A stretch of 64,000 nucleotides of DNA from Micrococcus terreus (GTDB lineage Bacteria; Actinomycetota; Actinomycetes; Actinomycetales; Micrococcaceae), in the NCBI RefSeq assembly GCF_900116905.1, contig NZ_FPCG01000010.1, positions 80,870-144,869 on the forward strand. Reading direction: 5' to 3'. The position numbers and the translations under genes were made by a program. The notes beneath the pieces were generated by a model. It saw only the letters and a list, made by a program, of their open reading frames with translations. It was not told the origin of the DNA and ran no database searches. Position 1 is the stretch's first letter; the number at the start of each line of letters is the position of its first letter. Shown piece by piece: positions 1-8,215 of this stretch.

Positions 1-1304
1 GTCCCGCGCTCCATGCCGCCGATGATCAGGTCCCAGGCCTCGATCACGCCGGGCTCGGACCGGTGCTGGCGGGCCAACGGCTGGGCCGCCGGCGGGTAGT
101 TGTAGACGAAGGTCGGGTCGATCAGGGTGGGTTCGACGATCTCCCCGAAGAGTTCCATGACCAGTTTCTCGGCACCCCAGGCGGGGTCCACGGAGACCTC
201 GTGCTCGGCAGCCAGGGCACGCAGCTCCTCAGCGGGGGTGTCCGGAGTGATCTCCCGGCCCACGGCCTCGGACAGCCCCGGGTAGACGGCCAGCCAGCGC
301 CATTCTCCATCCAGGTTGACGGTGCCGCGCGGGGTCTCGATCTGACGGCCGGCACCGATGGCGTCAGCGGCGTTGAGGATCATCTCCTGCATCCGCTCGG
401 CCATGACGTACATGTCCGCCCACGCCTCGTAGGACTCCAGGGTGGTGAACTCCGGAGAGTGCGTGGAGTCCACGCCCTCGTTGCGGAAGACCCGGCCGAT
501 CTCGAAGACCCGGTCGATCCCGCCCACCACGGCGCGCTTGAGGTACAGCTCGGTGGCGATGCGCAGGGTCATGTCCTGATCGAAGGCGTTCAGATGGGTG
601 CCGAACGGACGGGCCTGGGCACCACCGTGGATCAGCTGCAGGATGGGGGTCTCCACCTCCACGTAGCCGCGGTCCTCCAGGGTGCGGCGGATGGAGCGGA
701 TGATGGCGGCCCGGGTGTGGACCATCTGGCGAGCCTCAGGGCGCACGATCAGATCCGCGTAGCGCTGGCGGACGCGGGTCTCCTCATTGAGGTCGGCGTG
801 CAGCACCGGCAGCGGACGCAACGCCTTGGAGGCCATCTCCCAGGAGTCGGCCATCACCGAGAGCTCTCCGCGGCGCGAGGAGATGACCTCACCCTGCACC
901 ACGAGGTGGTCGCCCAGGTCCACCAGGTGCTTCCACCGGGCCAGGGAGTCCTCGCCGACGTTGGCCAGGGAGACCATCACCTGCAGGCGCTGGCCGGACC
1001 CGTCCGAGCCTCCCTCCTGCAGCGTGGCGAAGCAGAGCTTGCCGGTGTTGCGCAGGAACACCACGCGGCCGGCGACCCCGACCTTCTCACCGGTCTCGGC
1101 ACCAGGCTCCAGGTCCGGGAAGCGTTCGCGCACCTGCTCCAGAGAGTGGGTGCGCTGAACCGCCACCGGGAACGGGTCCTGACCAGCGGCCAGGATCTCA
1201 GCGCGCTTGTCCAGACGCACCTGGCGCTGGTCGCGGGACTCGGCACTCTGCTCGGCAGAGGCGGGGGCGGCGGGGGTCTGGGCAGGCTGGTTCTGGGTCG
1301 TCAC
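1..1304 (-). CDS. lysS: Lysyl-tRNA synthetase, class II (C-terminus beyond window)
   Basis: Charges tRNA-Lys with lysine in the cytoplasm. The reading frame is open from a GTG at 1304 to the left edge, giving the first 434 residues of a family usually about 500 long; the visible end (EAWDLIIGGMERG) lies in the catalytic core shortly before the last class II motif. The N-terminus has an Ala/Pro/Gln-rich tail of about 25 residues before the conserved VRLDKRAEIL segment that opens the OB-fold anticodon-binding domain. There is no Shine-Dalgarno sequence; TAGACT lies 8 nt upstream of the GTG, suggesting a nearly leaderless message. An upstream in-frame start is unlikely because the next minus-strand gene follows a separate intergenic stretch. 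Confidence 0.95.
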   Translation of the reverse strand, partial: MTTQNQPAQTPAAPASAEQSAESRDQRQVRLDKRAEILAAGQDPFPVAVQRTHSLEQVRERFPDLEPGAETGEKVGVAGRVVFLRNTGKLCFATLQEGGSDGSGQRLQVMVSLANVGEDSLARWKHLVDLGDHLVVQGEVISSRRGELSVMADSWEMASKALRPLPVLHADLNEETRVRQRYADLIVRPEARQMVHTRAAIIRSIRRTLEDRGYVEVETPILQLIHGGAQARPFGTHLNAFDQDMTLRIATELYLKRAVVGGIDRVFEIGRVFRNEGVDSTHSPEFTTLESYEAWADMYVMAERMQEMILNAADAIGAGRQIETPRGTVNLDGEWRWLAVYPGLSEAVGREITPDTPAEELRALAAEHEVSVDPAWGAEKLVMELFGEIVEPTLIDPTFVYNYPPAAQPLARQHRSEPGVIEAWDLIIGGMERG

Positions 1305-1312
1305 AGTCGTCC

Positions 1313-1318
1313 AGTCTA
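1313..1318 (-). promoter_or_regulatory. Probable -10 element of lysS
   Basis: TAGACT on the minus strand, 8 nt before the GTG start of lysS. It fits the TANNNT pattern placed just before other start codons in this window. No clear -35 element is visible. Confidence 0.45.
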
Positions 1319-1390
1319 CGGGCGGACAGGGCGGCGGCAGCCCCGGGGGCGCCCCCGGGCCGGCCCCGGTCCCCAGCTGACCGACCAGGC

Positions 1391-3412
1391 TCACCAGATG
1401 GTGACGCGCTCCTCCGGCTCCATCCACATGGGGTCCCCGGGCTGCGTGCCGTAGGCCTCGTGGAAGGCGTCCAGGTTCTTCACCACCTGGTTGCAGCGGA
1501 ATTCGTTGGGGGAATGCGGATCCGAGGTGATCCGGGTGATCGCGGTCTCGGTGCGGGTCAGCTGGCGCCAGCACTCGGCCCAGGCGGCGAAGAAGGCGCG
1601 GTCCTGCTCGGCGGCCCGCTCCTCCGGCGAGACCTGGTCCAGGGGATCCGAGGCGCTCTCCGGGGCGTCGTCGTCGGGATTCTCCTCCCGCCAGATGGTG
1701 AACGCCTGGTAGGCGATGCCCAGACCGCCCAGGTCGCCGATGTTCTCCCCCAGGGTGAGCCGGCCGTTGACCGTGTGGTCCGGGGCCTCGGCAGGACGCA
1801 GGGAGTCGTACTGGTCCACCAGGCGGGCGGTGCGCTCCTCGAAGGCGGCCCGGTCCTCGTCCGTCCACCAGTTCTTCAGCGAGCCGTCACCGGCGTAGTG
1901 GGAGCCCTGGTCGTCGAAGCCGTGGCCGATCTCATGGCCGATCACCGCGCCGATCGCGCCGAAGTTCTCAGCCGGGCTGCGCTCGGGGTCGAAGAACGGG
2001 GCCTGCAGGATGGCCGCGGGGAAGACGATGGCGTTCTCCAGCGGGGAGTAGTAGGCGTTGACCGTCTGCGGGGTCATGTGCCACTCCTCCGGGTCCGGGC
2101 CGGTCTCGATCTTGGCCAGGTCCCGCTCGAAGGCGAAGGCGGAGGCCGCGCGGACGTTGGCCACCAGGTCCGAGGGGTCCACGGTGAGCGCGGAGTAGTC
2201 GATCCACTTCACCGGGTAGCCGACCATGGGGGTGAACATGGACAGCTTCTCCAGCGCCTTCTGGCGGGTCTGCTCCCCCATCCACTCCAGGGTGGAGATG
2301 GAGCGGCGGTAGGCCTCCATCAACGTGTTCACCAGCCGGTCCATCACGGCCTTGTGGGTCTCCGGGAAGTGCTGGGCCACGTAGAGCCGGGCGATGTCCT
2401 CACCCACGGCACCGTTGGCGAAGGCCACCGCTCGCTTCCAGCGAGGACGGTCTTCCTCCGTGCCGGCCAGACGGCGACCGTAGAAGTCGAAGTGCTCCTC
2501 CTGGAACGCTGCGGCCAGGTACGGTGCACGCGAGCGCAGCAGCTGCAGGTCCAGCCAGAGTTTGAGGTCGGCCAGGTCGGTGTCCTCCAGCACCTGCTGC
2601 AGTCCGGTCAGGAAGTCCGGCTGCCAGACGACCACCTCGGCGCTGCGGTCCCCGTCCACGCCCACGCCGCGCAGCCAGTGCTCGGCCAGCGGGAACAGCT
2701 CGATCAGGCCAAACCGGTCCATCAGGTTGTAGCGGGCCACGGCGTCCCGGACCTTCACCACGTCCCAGTGGTGGGCGGCGATCCGGGTCTCCAGCTCCAC
2801 CACGCGGTCCGCGTCCGCCTGGGTCTCCCCGGAGTCCCCGCCGATCCCGGCCAGGGTGAACAGCCGCGCCACGTGCACCCGGTAGGCGGCCAGGATCTCG
2901 GCGAACTTCTCCTCGCGGTAGTAGGACTCGTCCGGCAGTCCCAGTCCGTCCTGCAGCAGGTGCAGCAGCATCCGCTCGGGGTTGCCGGCGTCGTTCAGCG
3001 CACCGGTCTGCACCAGCCCGCTGATGCCCTGACGCTGGAACCGCCCGCTCAGCTCCAGGAAGCCGGGCAGGTCCGTGACGGTCTCGATCTCCGCCAGGTC
3101 CGCCAGGATCGGCTCCAGGCCACGTCCCTCGACCCGCTCCTCGTCCATGAACGAGGCGTAGAGCGCGCCGATCCGGCGGCGAGCACCGTCCTCGTCATGC
3201 CCGGCGGTGAACGGGCCGGAGGAGGTGTCAACCCCGGTGGCGGCGCTCTCGCACAGCCGCCGCACGGCCAGCTCAGAGGCGTCCCGCAGCTCTTGGAAGG
3301 ACCCGTACGCACCCTGGTCAGCGGGGATGCTCACGGAGTCCAGCCACGCACCGTTCACGTGACGGAAGAGGTCCTCGCGGGCGGTGGGCTGGGCGTTCAC
3401 GGTCTCGGTCAC
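1391..3412 (-). CDS. M13 family zinc metallopeptidase (PepO/neprilysin-like)
   Basis: 673 residues, the usual length for bacterial M13 oligopeptidases. The HExxH zinc motif is HEIGH at about residues 493-497, the third ligand lies in GENIGD at about 555-560, and the substrate-binding NAYY motif is at about 452. The N-terminal half is the helical M13 lid domain, beginning with the typical DLFRHVNGAWL. No signal peptide or membrane anchor is visible, so the enzyme is probably cytoplasmic and cleaves short peptides. It stands alone between lysS and an SRPBCC gene on the same strand. Confidence 0.93.
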   Translation of the reverse strand: MTETVNAQPTAREDLFRHVNGAWLDSVSIPADQGAYGSFQELRDASELAVRRLCESAATGVDTSSGPFTAGHDEDGARRRIGALYASFMDEERVEGRGLEPILADLAEIETVTDLPGFLELSGRFQRQGISGLVQTGALNDAGNPERMLLHLLQDGLGLPDESYYREEKFAEILAAYRVHVARLFTLAGIGGDSGETQADADRVVELETRIAAHHWDVVKVRDAVARYNLMDRFGLIELFPLAEHWLRGVGVDGDRSAEVVVWQPDFLTGLQQVLEDTDLADLKLWLDLQLLRSRAPYLAAAFQEEHFDFYGRRLAGTEEDRPRWKRAVAFANGAVGEDIARLYVAQHFPETHKAVMDRLVNTLMEAYRRSISTLEWMGEQTRQKALEKLSMFTPMVGYPVKWIDYSALTVDPSDLVANVRAASAFAFERDLAKIETGPDPEEWHMTPQTVNAYYSPLENAIVFPAAILQAPFFDPERSPAENFGAIGAVIGHEIGHGFDDQGSHYAGDGSLKNWWTDEDRAAFEERTARLVDQYDSLRPAEAPDHTVNGRLTLGENIGDLGGLGIAYQAFTIWREENPDDDAPESASDPLDQVSPEERAAEQDRAFFAAWAECWRQLTRTETAITRITSDPHSPNEFRCNQVVKNLDAFHEAYGTQPGDPMWMEPEERVTIW

Positions 3413-3570
3413 GAGTGCTCCTGGTACGGTCTCAGGGGTGCGGGCGATGCAGGGGCATCCGGCGGCGCTGGCGCTGGGCCGGCCGTCGATGCAGACCAGC
3501 GTCCGGCAGCCATGGCCACCGGACGCTGCAGTGTCTGACGATCCTAGCGATCCTCAGGGCAGGCGGAGGA

Positions 3571-4047
3571 TCAGACCACCGAGGACAGACGGGCCAGGGA
3601 GTCCTCCATCTGGGACTCGCTGACCATGGGGAACAGGTTCTTGTCCAGCAGCTTCTGGTCGGTGACCTGCTCCCAGTCATAGGTGAGGGTGACCTCGGTG
3701 GTGTCCTGATCTACGGCCTGCAGGGTGTAGACCCACTGCCAGCCGCCGGGCACCTCGCCGGCCGGGGCGGGCTTCCAGCCGACCAACTTGTTCTCGTCGT
3801 ACGCCACTACATGGTTGTCTGTCTGGTAATCCCCACCCATAGCCTCGGCGTGCATGTTCATGGTGAACACATCGCCGACCTGCTGGATCCGCTGGGACTT
3901 CTCGTCCGACCGGACCATCTCCGAGCCGTCGAACTCGTGGTGACGGGCCGGGAGGGTCAGGACGTCGAAAATGTCTTTGGCCGGGGCCTCGATGGTGCGG
4001 GTCACGCTCTGCTTCTTCTCGCCATGGGCGGTCTCATTGGTAGCCAT
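3571..4047 (-). CDS. SRPBCC family protein (polyketide cyclase/START-like fold)
   Basis: 158 residues matching the single-domain SRPBCC fold: an N-terminal beta strand (SVTRTIEAPAKDIFDVL), central strands with a GWKP turn, and a C-terminal amphipathic helix. Such proteins enclose a hydrophobic ligand; the ligand cannot be read from sequence. It starts at ATG 4047 with no Shine-Dalgarno; TAGGTT lies 6 nt upstream, so the message is probably leaderless. It is not obviously in an operon with its neighbours. Confidence 0.8.
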   Translation of the reverse strand: MATNETAHGEKKQSVTRTIEAPAKDIFDVLTLPARHHEFDGSEMVRSDEKSQRIQQVGDVFTMNMHAEAMGGDYQTDNHVVAYDENKLVGWKPAPAGEVPGGWQWVYTLQAVDQDTTEVTLTYDWEQVTDQKLLDKNLFPMVSESQMEDSLARLSSVV

Positions 4048-4053
4048 GGTCCC

Positions 4054-4059
4054 AACCTA
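4054..4059 (-). promoter_or_regulatory. Leaderless -10 element of the SRPBCC gene
   Basis: TAGGTT on the minus strand followed by 6 nt and then the ATG at 4047, which places the transcription start at or next to the start codon. Confidence 0.55.
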
Positions 4060-4166
4060 GCGGCTGGCCCGGACACGTTTTCAAGGGCACGACGACGGCC
4101 GGTCGCCTCTTGTGCCACCAGCGAACAGGTCCGCTGGGGTCCGGTGAGGGGACGAGCACGACTGGG

Positions 4167-5186
4167 TCAGGCGGCGGCCGCAGGCAGGATCATGTTGTCG
4201 ATCAGCCGCACGGGCTGCACGGTGGCCGCGACCAGGGCCAGCGCCTCACGCTGCAGGGGCGCGGTCAGCTGGTCTGCGGTGAGCGGCTCCAGGGTGTCGT
4301 GGTCCACGACCTCCAGGTAGTCCAGGCTGGCGAGCGGCTCGGCCTCGATGATCCGGCGGGCGGCCTTCACGTCCAGGGGGCGCTCGGCCTCGGCAGCGTC
4401 CCGCAGGGACTGCAGGGCCCGAGAGAGCACCAGGGCGGCGTCCAGCCCGGCCGAGTCCAGGCGCGTGTTGCGGCTGGACAGGGCCAGCCCCTCCGGGGAG
4501 CGCACCAGGGCCACCGGGCGGATCTCCACCGGCAAGTCCAGGTCCTGGGCGGTGCGGCGCAGGATGGCCAGCTGCTGGGCGTCCTTCTGGCCGAAGTAGC
4601 TGCGCAGCCGGGCCGGAGCGGGGGCGTCCACGGGCAGGGCCAGGCCCCAGAGCTTGACCACCACGGTGCAGACGCCGTCGAAGTGCCCGGGCCGGGAGGC
4701 GCCCTCGAGCACGGCGCCCATCCGGCCGGAGCAGACCCGGATGATCGGCCCGTCCGGGTATCCGGGGTACATCTCCTCCACCGAGGGGGCGAACACCAGG
4801 TCACAGCCCTCGGCGCCGAGCAGGTCGGCGTCGGCCTCGAGGGTGCGGGGGTAGTGCTCCAGGTCGGAGGGGTCCCCGAACTGCAGCGGGTTGACGAAGA
4901 CGCTGGCCACCACGATGTCGTTCTCCGCCCGCGCCTGACGCGCCAGGGCCGCATGACCGCCGTGCAGAGCGCCCATGGTGGGCACCAGTCCGACGGTGGG
5001 CGCCTCCAGCCCGTCCTGCACCGCCTGCCCCACGCACTCGGCGAGGGCCGCGCGGAACTCGGCCTTCGTCGTCGTGATCTGCGGCCGGGTCTGCCCCGCG
5101 GCCAGCGGGCGTGCCGTGTCCTCGAGGGTCAGGCCGGTGCCGGTGGGGACGGGGGTGCGGTCGGGGACGCGGTCGAGCGGAGTCAC
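4167..5186 (-). CDS. panC: Pantothenate synthetase
   Basis: Joins pantoate and beta-alanine with ATP to make pantothenate, the vitamin B5 step of coenzyme A synthesis. Visible marks are the HxGH nucleotide-binding motif (HGGH, residues 75-78, within VPTMGALHGGH), the FVNPLQFG substrate segment, FGQKD, and the KMSKS-like LSSRN. The 339 residues exceed the usual roughly 280-300 because of an N-terminal tail of about 35 residues rich in Pro and Thr. The GTG start at 5186 overlaps the stop of a possible small upstream frame (5183-5422). In many relatives panC directly follows a DUF2520-type Rossmann gene; here that gene is at 8216-9124, so other genes lie between them. Confidence 0.95.
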   Translation of the reverse strand: MTPLDRVPDRTPVPTGTGLTLEDTARPLAAGQTRPQITTTKAEFRAALAECVGQAVQDGLEAPTVGLVPTMGALHGGHAALARQARAENDIVVASVFVNPLQFGDPSDLEHYPRTLEADADLLGAEGCDLVFAPSVEEMYPGYPDGPIIRVCSGRMGAVLEGASRPGHFDGVCTVVVKLWGLALPVDAPAPARLRSYFGQKDAQQLAILRRTAQDLDLPVEIRPVALVRSPEGLALSSRNTRLDSAGLDAALVLSRALQSLRDAAEAERPLDVKAARRIIEAEPLASLDYLEVVDHDTLEPLTADQLTAPLQREALALVAATVQPVRLIDNMILPAAAA

Positions 5187-5422
5187 GGCTCGAGTCTAGG
5201 TCCCCGCAGGAAGGTGAGGACCATGCCCTCCAGGTCGCCGTGGGGGTTCGGGTCGGCCCCGGTCCGGAAGTCGGTGTAGCGGTGGGACGGTGGGGGCGCC
5301 GGTCTACGGGGACCAGTGAACCTCTCCCACCGTGGCCGCCGGACGACGCCGGTAAGGCGAGTGGCCGAGGTCGGAATGAATCCTCCGCGACGCCTCCTGG
5401 GGCGCCCAGGGGGCAGGCGCAA
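5183..5422 (-). CDS. Possible small ORF coupled to panC (uncertain)
   Basis: An open frame of up to 79 codons whose TGA overlaps the GTG of panC (GTGA), the same coupling seen between real genes here. The C-terminal 30 residues (from YTDFRTGADPN) look protein-like, while the N-terminal part is Arg/Pro-rich low complexity, as expected of GC-rich noncoding DNA. I recognise no family. It may only be the panC leader. The rest of the interval 5187-5475 holds a hairpin at 5426-5455 and nothing else I can identify. Confidence 0.2.
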   Translation of the reverse strand: MRLPPGRPRRRRGGFIPTSATRLTGVVRRPRWERFTGPRRPAPPPSHRYTDFRTGADPNPHGDLEGMVLTFLRGPRLEP

Positions 5423-5425
5423 CGG

Positions 5426-5455
5426 GGCCCCCTCCGGATGGGTCCGGAGGGGGCC
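5426..5455. terminator. Perfect hairpin downstream of the DUF3618 operon
   Basis: Two 13-nt perfect arms (GGCCCCCTCCGGA at 5426-5438 and its complement at 5443-5455) with a 4-nt loop, 20 bases after the stop of the DUF3618 gene. There is no long T tract, as is usual for actinobacterial terminators. Confidence 0.7.
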
Positions 5456-5475
5456 TCGGTCTGGAGCTCAGGCGG

Positions 5476-6141
5476 TCACTTCCCGTCCTGGACGGCTCCC
5501 TTGACGTGCTGGGCGGCACGGGTGGAGTCGTCCTTGAGCTCGCCGGCCTTCTGCTGGCCCTCGCCCTTGACGTGCTCGGCGCCCTCGGCGGCGGTCTCCT
5601 TGACGGACTCCATGGCCTCCTGGGCCTCGGACTTCAGGCTCTGGCCCATCTCCTGGGCCGCGGACTTGGCCTCGTCCACCACCGGGCCGGCCTGGTCCTT
5701 GAGCCGCTCCGCAGCGTCCTGCTCCTTCTGGGAGGCCGGGATCAGGGAGCCGACCAGCCAGCCGGCGCCCAGGGCGATCAGCCCGGCGGCCAGCGGGTTG
5801 CCGCGCGTGCTGCGGCGCACCGTGGCCGGGGCGTTCTGCACGGCGTGGACGGCGTCCTCCGCGCGGTCGCGCACATCGTGGGCCACGCCCTCGGCGGCGT
5901 GCTGGACGTCGTAGGCGGCGTTCTCCGCCTTGGCGCCCAGCGTGGGGGCCTGGTGTGCGTACGGGTCCGGGGTGCCCATCACCGACTCCTTGAGGTTGCG
6001 CACGCCCTCGCGGACGCGATCGCCCTGACGATGGGCGGCCTTGGTGGGATTGACCTTCTCCGCCAGGGCGTCCACGTCACGGCCCAGCTCCTGGCGGGTG
6101 CGCTCGATGTCGGCGCGAATCTCATCGGGGTTGTTGCTCAT
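5476..6141 (-). CDS. DUF3618 domain membrane protein
   Basis: 221 residues. The N-terminus (NPDEIRADIERTRQELGRDVDAL) is the DUF3618 signature, predicted to form an amphipathic helix. A single membrane segment (NPLAAGLIALGAGWLVGSLI) follows near residue 125, and the rest is a long charged Ala/Glu/Lys helix with LEA- or apolipoprotein-like heptads (KSEAQEAMESVKETAAEGAE). The start at 6141 is set by AAGGAG 5 nt upstream and an ATGA overlap with the preceding gene. Last gene of a three-gene operon with a Holin-X-like protein and a Pro/Gly-rich membrane protein. The family accompanies envelope or osmotic-stress genes; the biochemical role is unknown. Confidence 0.85.
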   Translation of the reverse strand: MSNNPDEIRADIERTRQELGRDVDALAEKVNPTKAAHRQGDRVREGVRNLKESVMGTPDPYAHQAPTLGAKAENAAYDVQHAAEGVAHDVRDRAEDAVHAVQNAPATVRRSTRGNPLAAGLIALGAGWLVGSLIPASQKEQDAAERLKDQAGPVVDEAKSAAQEMGQSLKSEAQEAMESVKETAAEGAEHVKGEGQQKAGELKDDSTRAAQHVKGAVQDGK

Positions 6142-6635
6142 GGGGTCTCCTTGCTGGGGTTCAGGGTCGCAGGGATCTCCTGAACGGTCTCCTGGGTCTG
6201 CGGCAGACCCTTCATGCGGTCGAAGTGCTTCTTGCCCATCTGGGCCAGCACGGCTGCGGCGATGCCCCAGAGCACGGCCACGATCAGCGCGGCCCAGCCC
6301 AGGTGCATGAGCGAGCTCAGGGCCCACATCAGCGCCATGGACAGGAACAGCAGCAGCAGGAACCCGGCCACAGCGGCTCCGGCGAGCATGCCTGCGCCGG
6401 TGCCGGCCTTCTTGGCCTCGGCGGTGGCCTCGGCCTTGGCCAGGGTGATCTCCTGGCGCATCAGCGTGGTCAGGTGGTCGGCGAAGCTGGTGAACATCTC
6501 ACCGAGGGACTCGGTGCGCGCCCGGTGCTCGGCCTCGGGCAGGGGGGCCTCGGTGGACCCCACGCCGCTGGCCTGCTCCCCCGGTGCGCCCACGCCGCCG
6601 ACCGGCGGTCCGAAGTGACGGGGGTCGGTGGTCAC
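6138..6635 (-). CDS. Putative actinobacterial Holin-X family (phage holin superfamily III) protein
   Basis: 165 residues. After about 45 polar residues comes an amphipathic helix (LTTLMRQEITLAKAEATAEAKKAG) and two adjacent membrane segments around residues 80-130, typical of the Holin-X family. Despite the name there are no phage genes nearby; the family is a chromosomal membrane protein found beside DUF3618 proteins. GTG start at 6635 overlapping the preceding stop (GTGA), and an ATGA overlap with the DUF3618 gene. Confidence 0.85.
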   Translation of the reverse strand: MTTDPRHFGPPVGGVGAPGEQASGVGSTEAPLPEAEHRARTESLGEMFTSFADHLTTLMRQEITLAKAEATAEAKKAGTGAGMLAGAAVAGFLLLLFLSMALMWALSSLMHLGWAALIVAVLWGIAAAVLAQMGKKHFDRMKGLPQTQETVQEIPATLNPSKETP

Positions 6636-7429
6636 GAGCGGCCTCCCGTGTTCTGGGTTCCCGGAGTGTCCGGGTACTGGGTGCCCGGGACACGCGGGGT
6701 GTCCGGGGTTCCCGGCGTGCCGGGAGTGCCGGGGGCGCCGGGAGTGGGCGGAAGACCGGGGGTGCCGTCCACGGCCGGAGCACCGGTCTGGATGCCAGGC
6801 TGGGAGTCCAGGGTGTCCTGGGGAGCGTAGGCCGGCGGGGCGGCAGCGGGCACCGGAGCCGGGGAGCCGTAGGTGCGGCGCGGCACCAGTTCACCGGAGG
6901 TCTGGGAGTCGTCCTGGGCGTCCTTCAGCCCGCGGGTCAGTCGACCGGCCAGCAGTCCGACGCCGGCGGCGATCGCCAGGAACGTGCCGGGCCGGCGCGC
7001 GGCGAAGCGGCGCACGTCCTCCAGCAGGTCCTGGGGCTCCTTGGTCTCCAGCTGCTCGGTCAGGGTCCGTGCCCGCTGGGAGATCATCGAGACGGCCTGG
7101 TTGACCAGGTCGGACTCGGGCTTCTCGCCGCGGGAGATGCGCTCGAGGTCATCCGAGACGGTGCGGGACTGGCCGGCCAGGCGCTCCTGCTGGGCGGAGA
7201 GCTGGAACCCGACCTCGTCCTTGGCGGATCCGGCCAGGGACTTGACCTGCTGGACGGCCTCGTCCTTGACGTGGCCGACCTCCTCGCGGACGGTTCCCGC
7301 CACGTCACGCACGGCGTCCTTGGCCTCGTGGCCGAGCTGACCGGCCTCCTGACGCGCCGCATCCTGGGCCGCGTCCTTCTTGCTGACCGTGCCGGGCACG
7401 TTCGCCGACTGATCCGGGTTCGTTGTCAT
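6632..7429 (-). CDS. Membrane-anchored coiled-coil protein with Pro/Gly/Thr-rich tail
   Basis: 265 residues and first gene of the operon. The N-terminal 110 residues form a charged helical region (KKDAAQDAARQEAGQLGHEAKDAV), followed by a conserved RRPGTFLAIAAGVGLLAGRLTRGLK segment containing one membrane helix, then a tail of nearly 100 residues rich in Pro, Gly, Ala and Thr. The end has collagen-like short repeats of the PGTPGT type. Start chosen at ATG 7429; a frame open further upstream has no support. Possibly a scaffold or cell-wall-facing protein acting with the two genes behind it. Confidence 0.75.
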   Translation of the reverse strand: MTTNPDQSANVPGTVSKKDAAQDAARQEAGQLGHEAKDAVRDVAGTVREEVGHVKDEAVQQVKSLAGSAKDEVGFQLSAQQERLAGQSRTVSDDLERISRGEKPESDLVNQAVSMISQRARTLTEQLETKEPQDLLEDVRRFAARRPGTFLAIAAGVGLLAGRLTRGLKDAQDDSQTSGELVPRRTYGSPAPVPAAAPPAYAPQDTLDSQPGIQTGAPAVDGTPGLPPTPGAPGTPGTPGTPDTPRVPGTQYPDTPGTQNTGGRS

Positions 7430-7623
7430 GGGGTGTCCTTCCGATCCCGGCCGCCGAGCCCCACGGACAGGAGCAGGCGGCCTCCGTCCTGACGTTAGGC
7501 CCGGCACCGGCTCCTCACCAGGGGCCGAGCGGCTGTACGCAGACAGTGAACCCCCCTATGCAAGCCGGGGGGAGCCTGAGGTATCGGAGCCCTCGACCGG
7601 GCCCGATGGGCCAGACTGGGGGC

Positions 7624-8127
7624 ATGCACATCATGACCGTCTGCCTGGGGAACATCTGCCGATCGCCTGCCGCGGAGGCGGTGCTGCTGCACCGCCTCGA
7701 GCAGGCCGGGCTGGAGGACGTCACGGTGAGCTCGGCCGGCACCTCCGACTACCACCTGGGTGGGCCCCCGCATGAGCTCAGCCAGGCCGAGGGGGAGTCC
7801 CGCGGCTACGCGTTCACCACGGTGGCCGCGCAGTTCAGCGCCGAGGACTTCGACACCACGGACCTGATCCTGGTGATGGACGAGTCCAACGGCGAGGACG
7901 TGCGCGCGCTGGCCCGGACGGCCAGGGATCGGGCCAAGGTCGTGCCGCTGGGCGCCTTCGCCTCGGACGCGGCCGAGTCCGGAGCCCGCGCGGTGCCGGA
8001 CCCCTACGGCCACCCGCGGGAGGCCTATGTCTCCATGTACGACCAGATCGAGGAGGCCGTGGACGGCCTGGTGGCCGCCCTGCAGGACGGCTCCCTGGAG
8101 GAGACCGTCCAGCGGCACGCGGTCTGA
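7624..8127 (+). CDS. Low-molecular-weight protein-tyrosine-phosphatase
   Basis: 167 residues, the normal family size. The CX5R(S) phosphate loop is CLGNICRS with nucleophile Cys7 and Arg13, and the general-acid loop is DPYG near residue 128. It removes phosphate from phosphotyrosine proteins in the cytoplasm. ATG at 7624; an in-frame ATG three codons later is also possible. No Shine-Dalgarno; CAGACT sits 6 nt upstream, a weak leaderless-type -10. Divergent from the DUF3618 operon. Confidence 0.93.
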   Translation: MHIMTVCLGNICRSPAAEAVLLHRLEQAGLEDVTVSSAGTSDYHLGGPPHELSQAEGESRGYAFTTVAAQFSAEDFDTTDLILVMDESNGEDVRALARTARDRAKVVPLGAFASDAAESGARAVPDPYGHPREAYVSMYDQIEEAVDGLVAALQDGSLEETVQRHAV

Positions 8128-8149
8128 GAGCCGGCCGGGCGTGCTTCTG

Positions 8150-8207
8150 CACCCCCGCACCGGAAACCCACGCCCCTGCAGGGGAGGGAGTTTCCGGGCC
8201 GGGGGTG
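8150..8207. repeat. Palindromic repeat P1, likely bidirectional terminator
   Basis: Imperfect 58-nt hairpin between two convergent genes. Paired parts are CACCCCCG/CGGGGGTG (8150-8157 and 8200-8207), CCGGAAAC/GTTTCCGG (8160-8167 and 8190-8197) and a CCCCTGCAGGGG core. A related element is at 56334-56392, also between convergent genes; the right end of 15 nt (8194-8208) is identical in both. Confidence 0.7.
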
Positions 8208-8215
8208 AGGAACGG

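Noticed and set aside
6138..6635. Prophage remnant because of the holin-like gene
   Set aside because: No other phage genes are nearby; the Holin-X family is a chromosomal actinobacterial membrane protein and sits in an operon with DUF3618.
6632..6800. DNA tandem repeat in the PGTPGT-coding end of the Pro/Gly-rich gene
   Set aside because: The repeats are short, imperfect and in frame; they reflect a low-complexity protein tail and not a separate repeat element.
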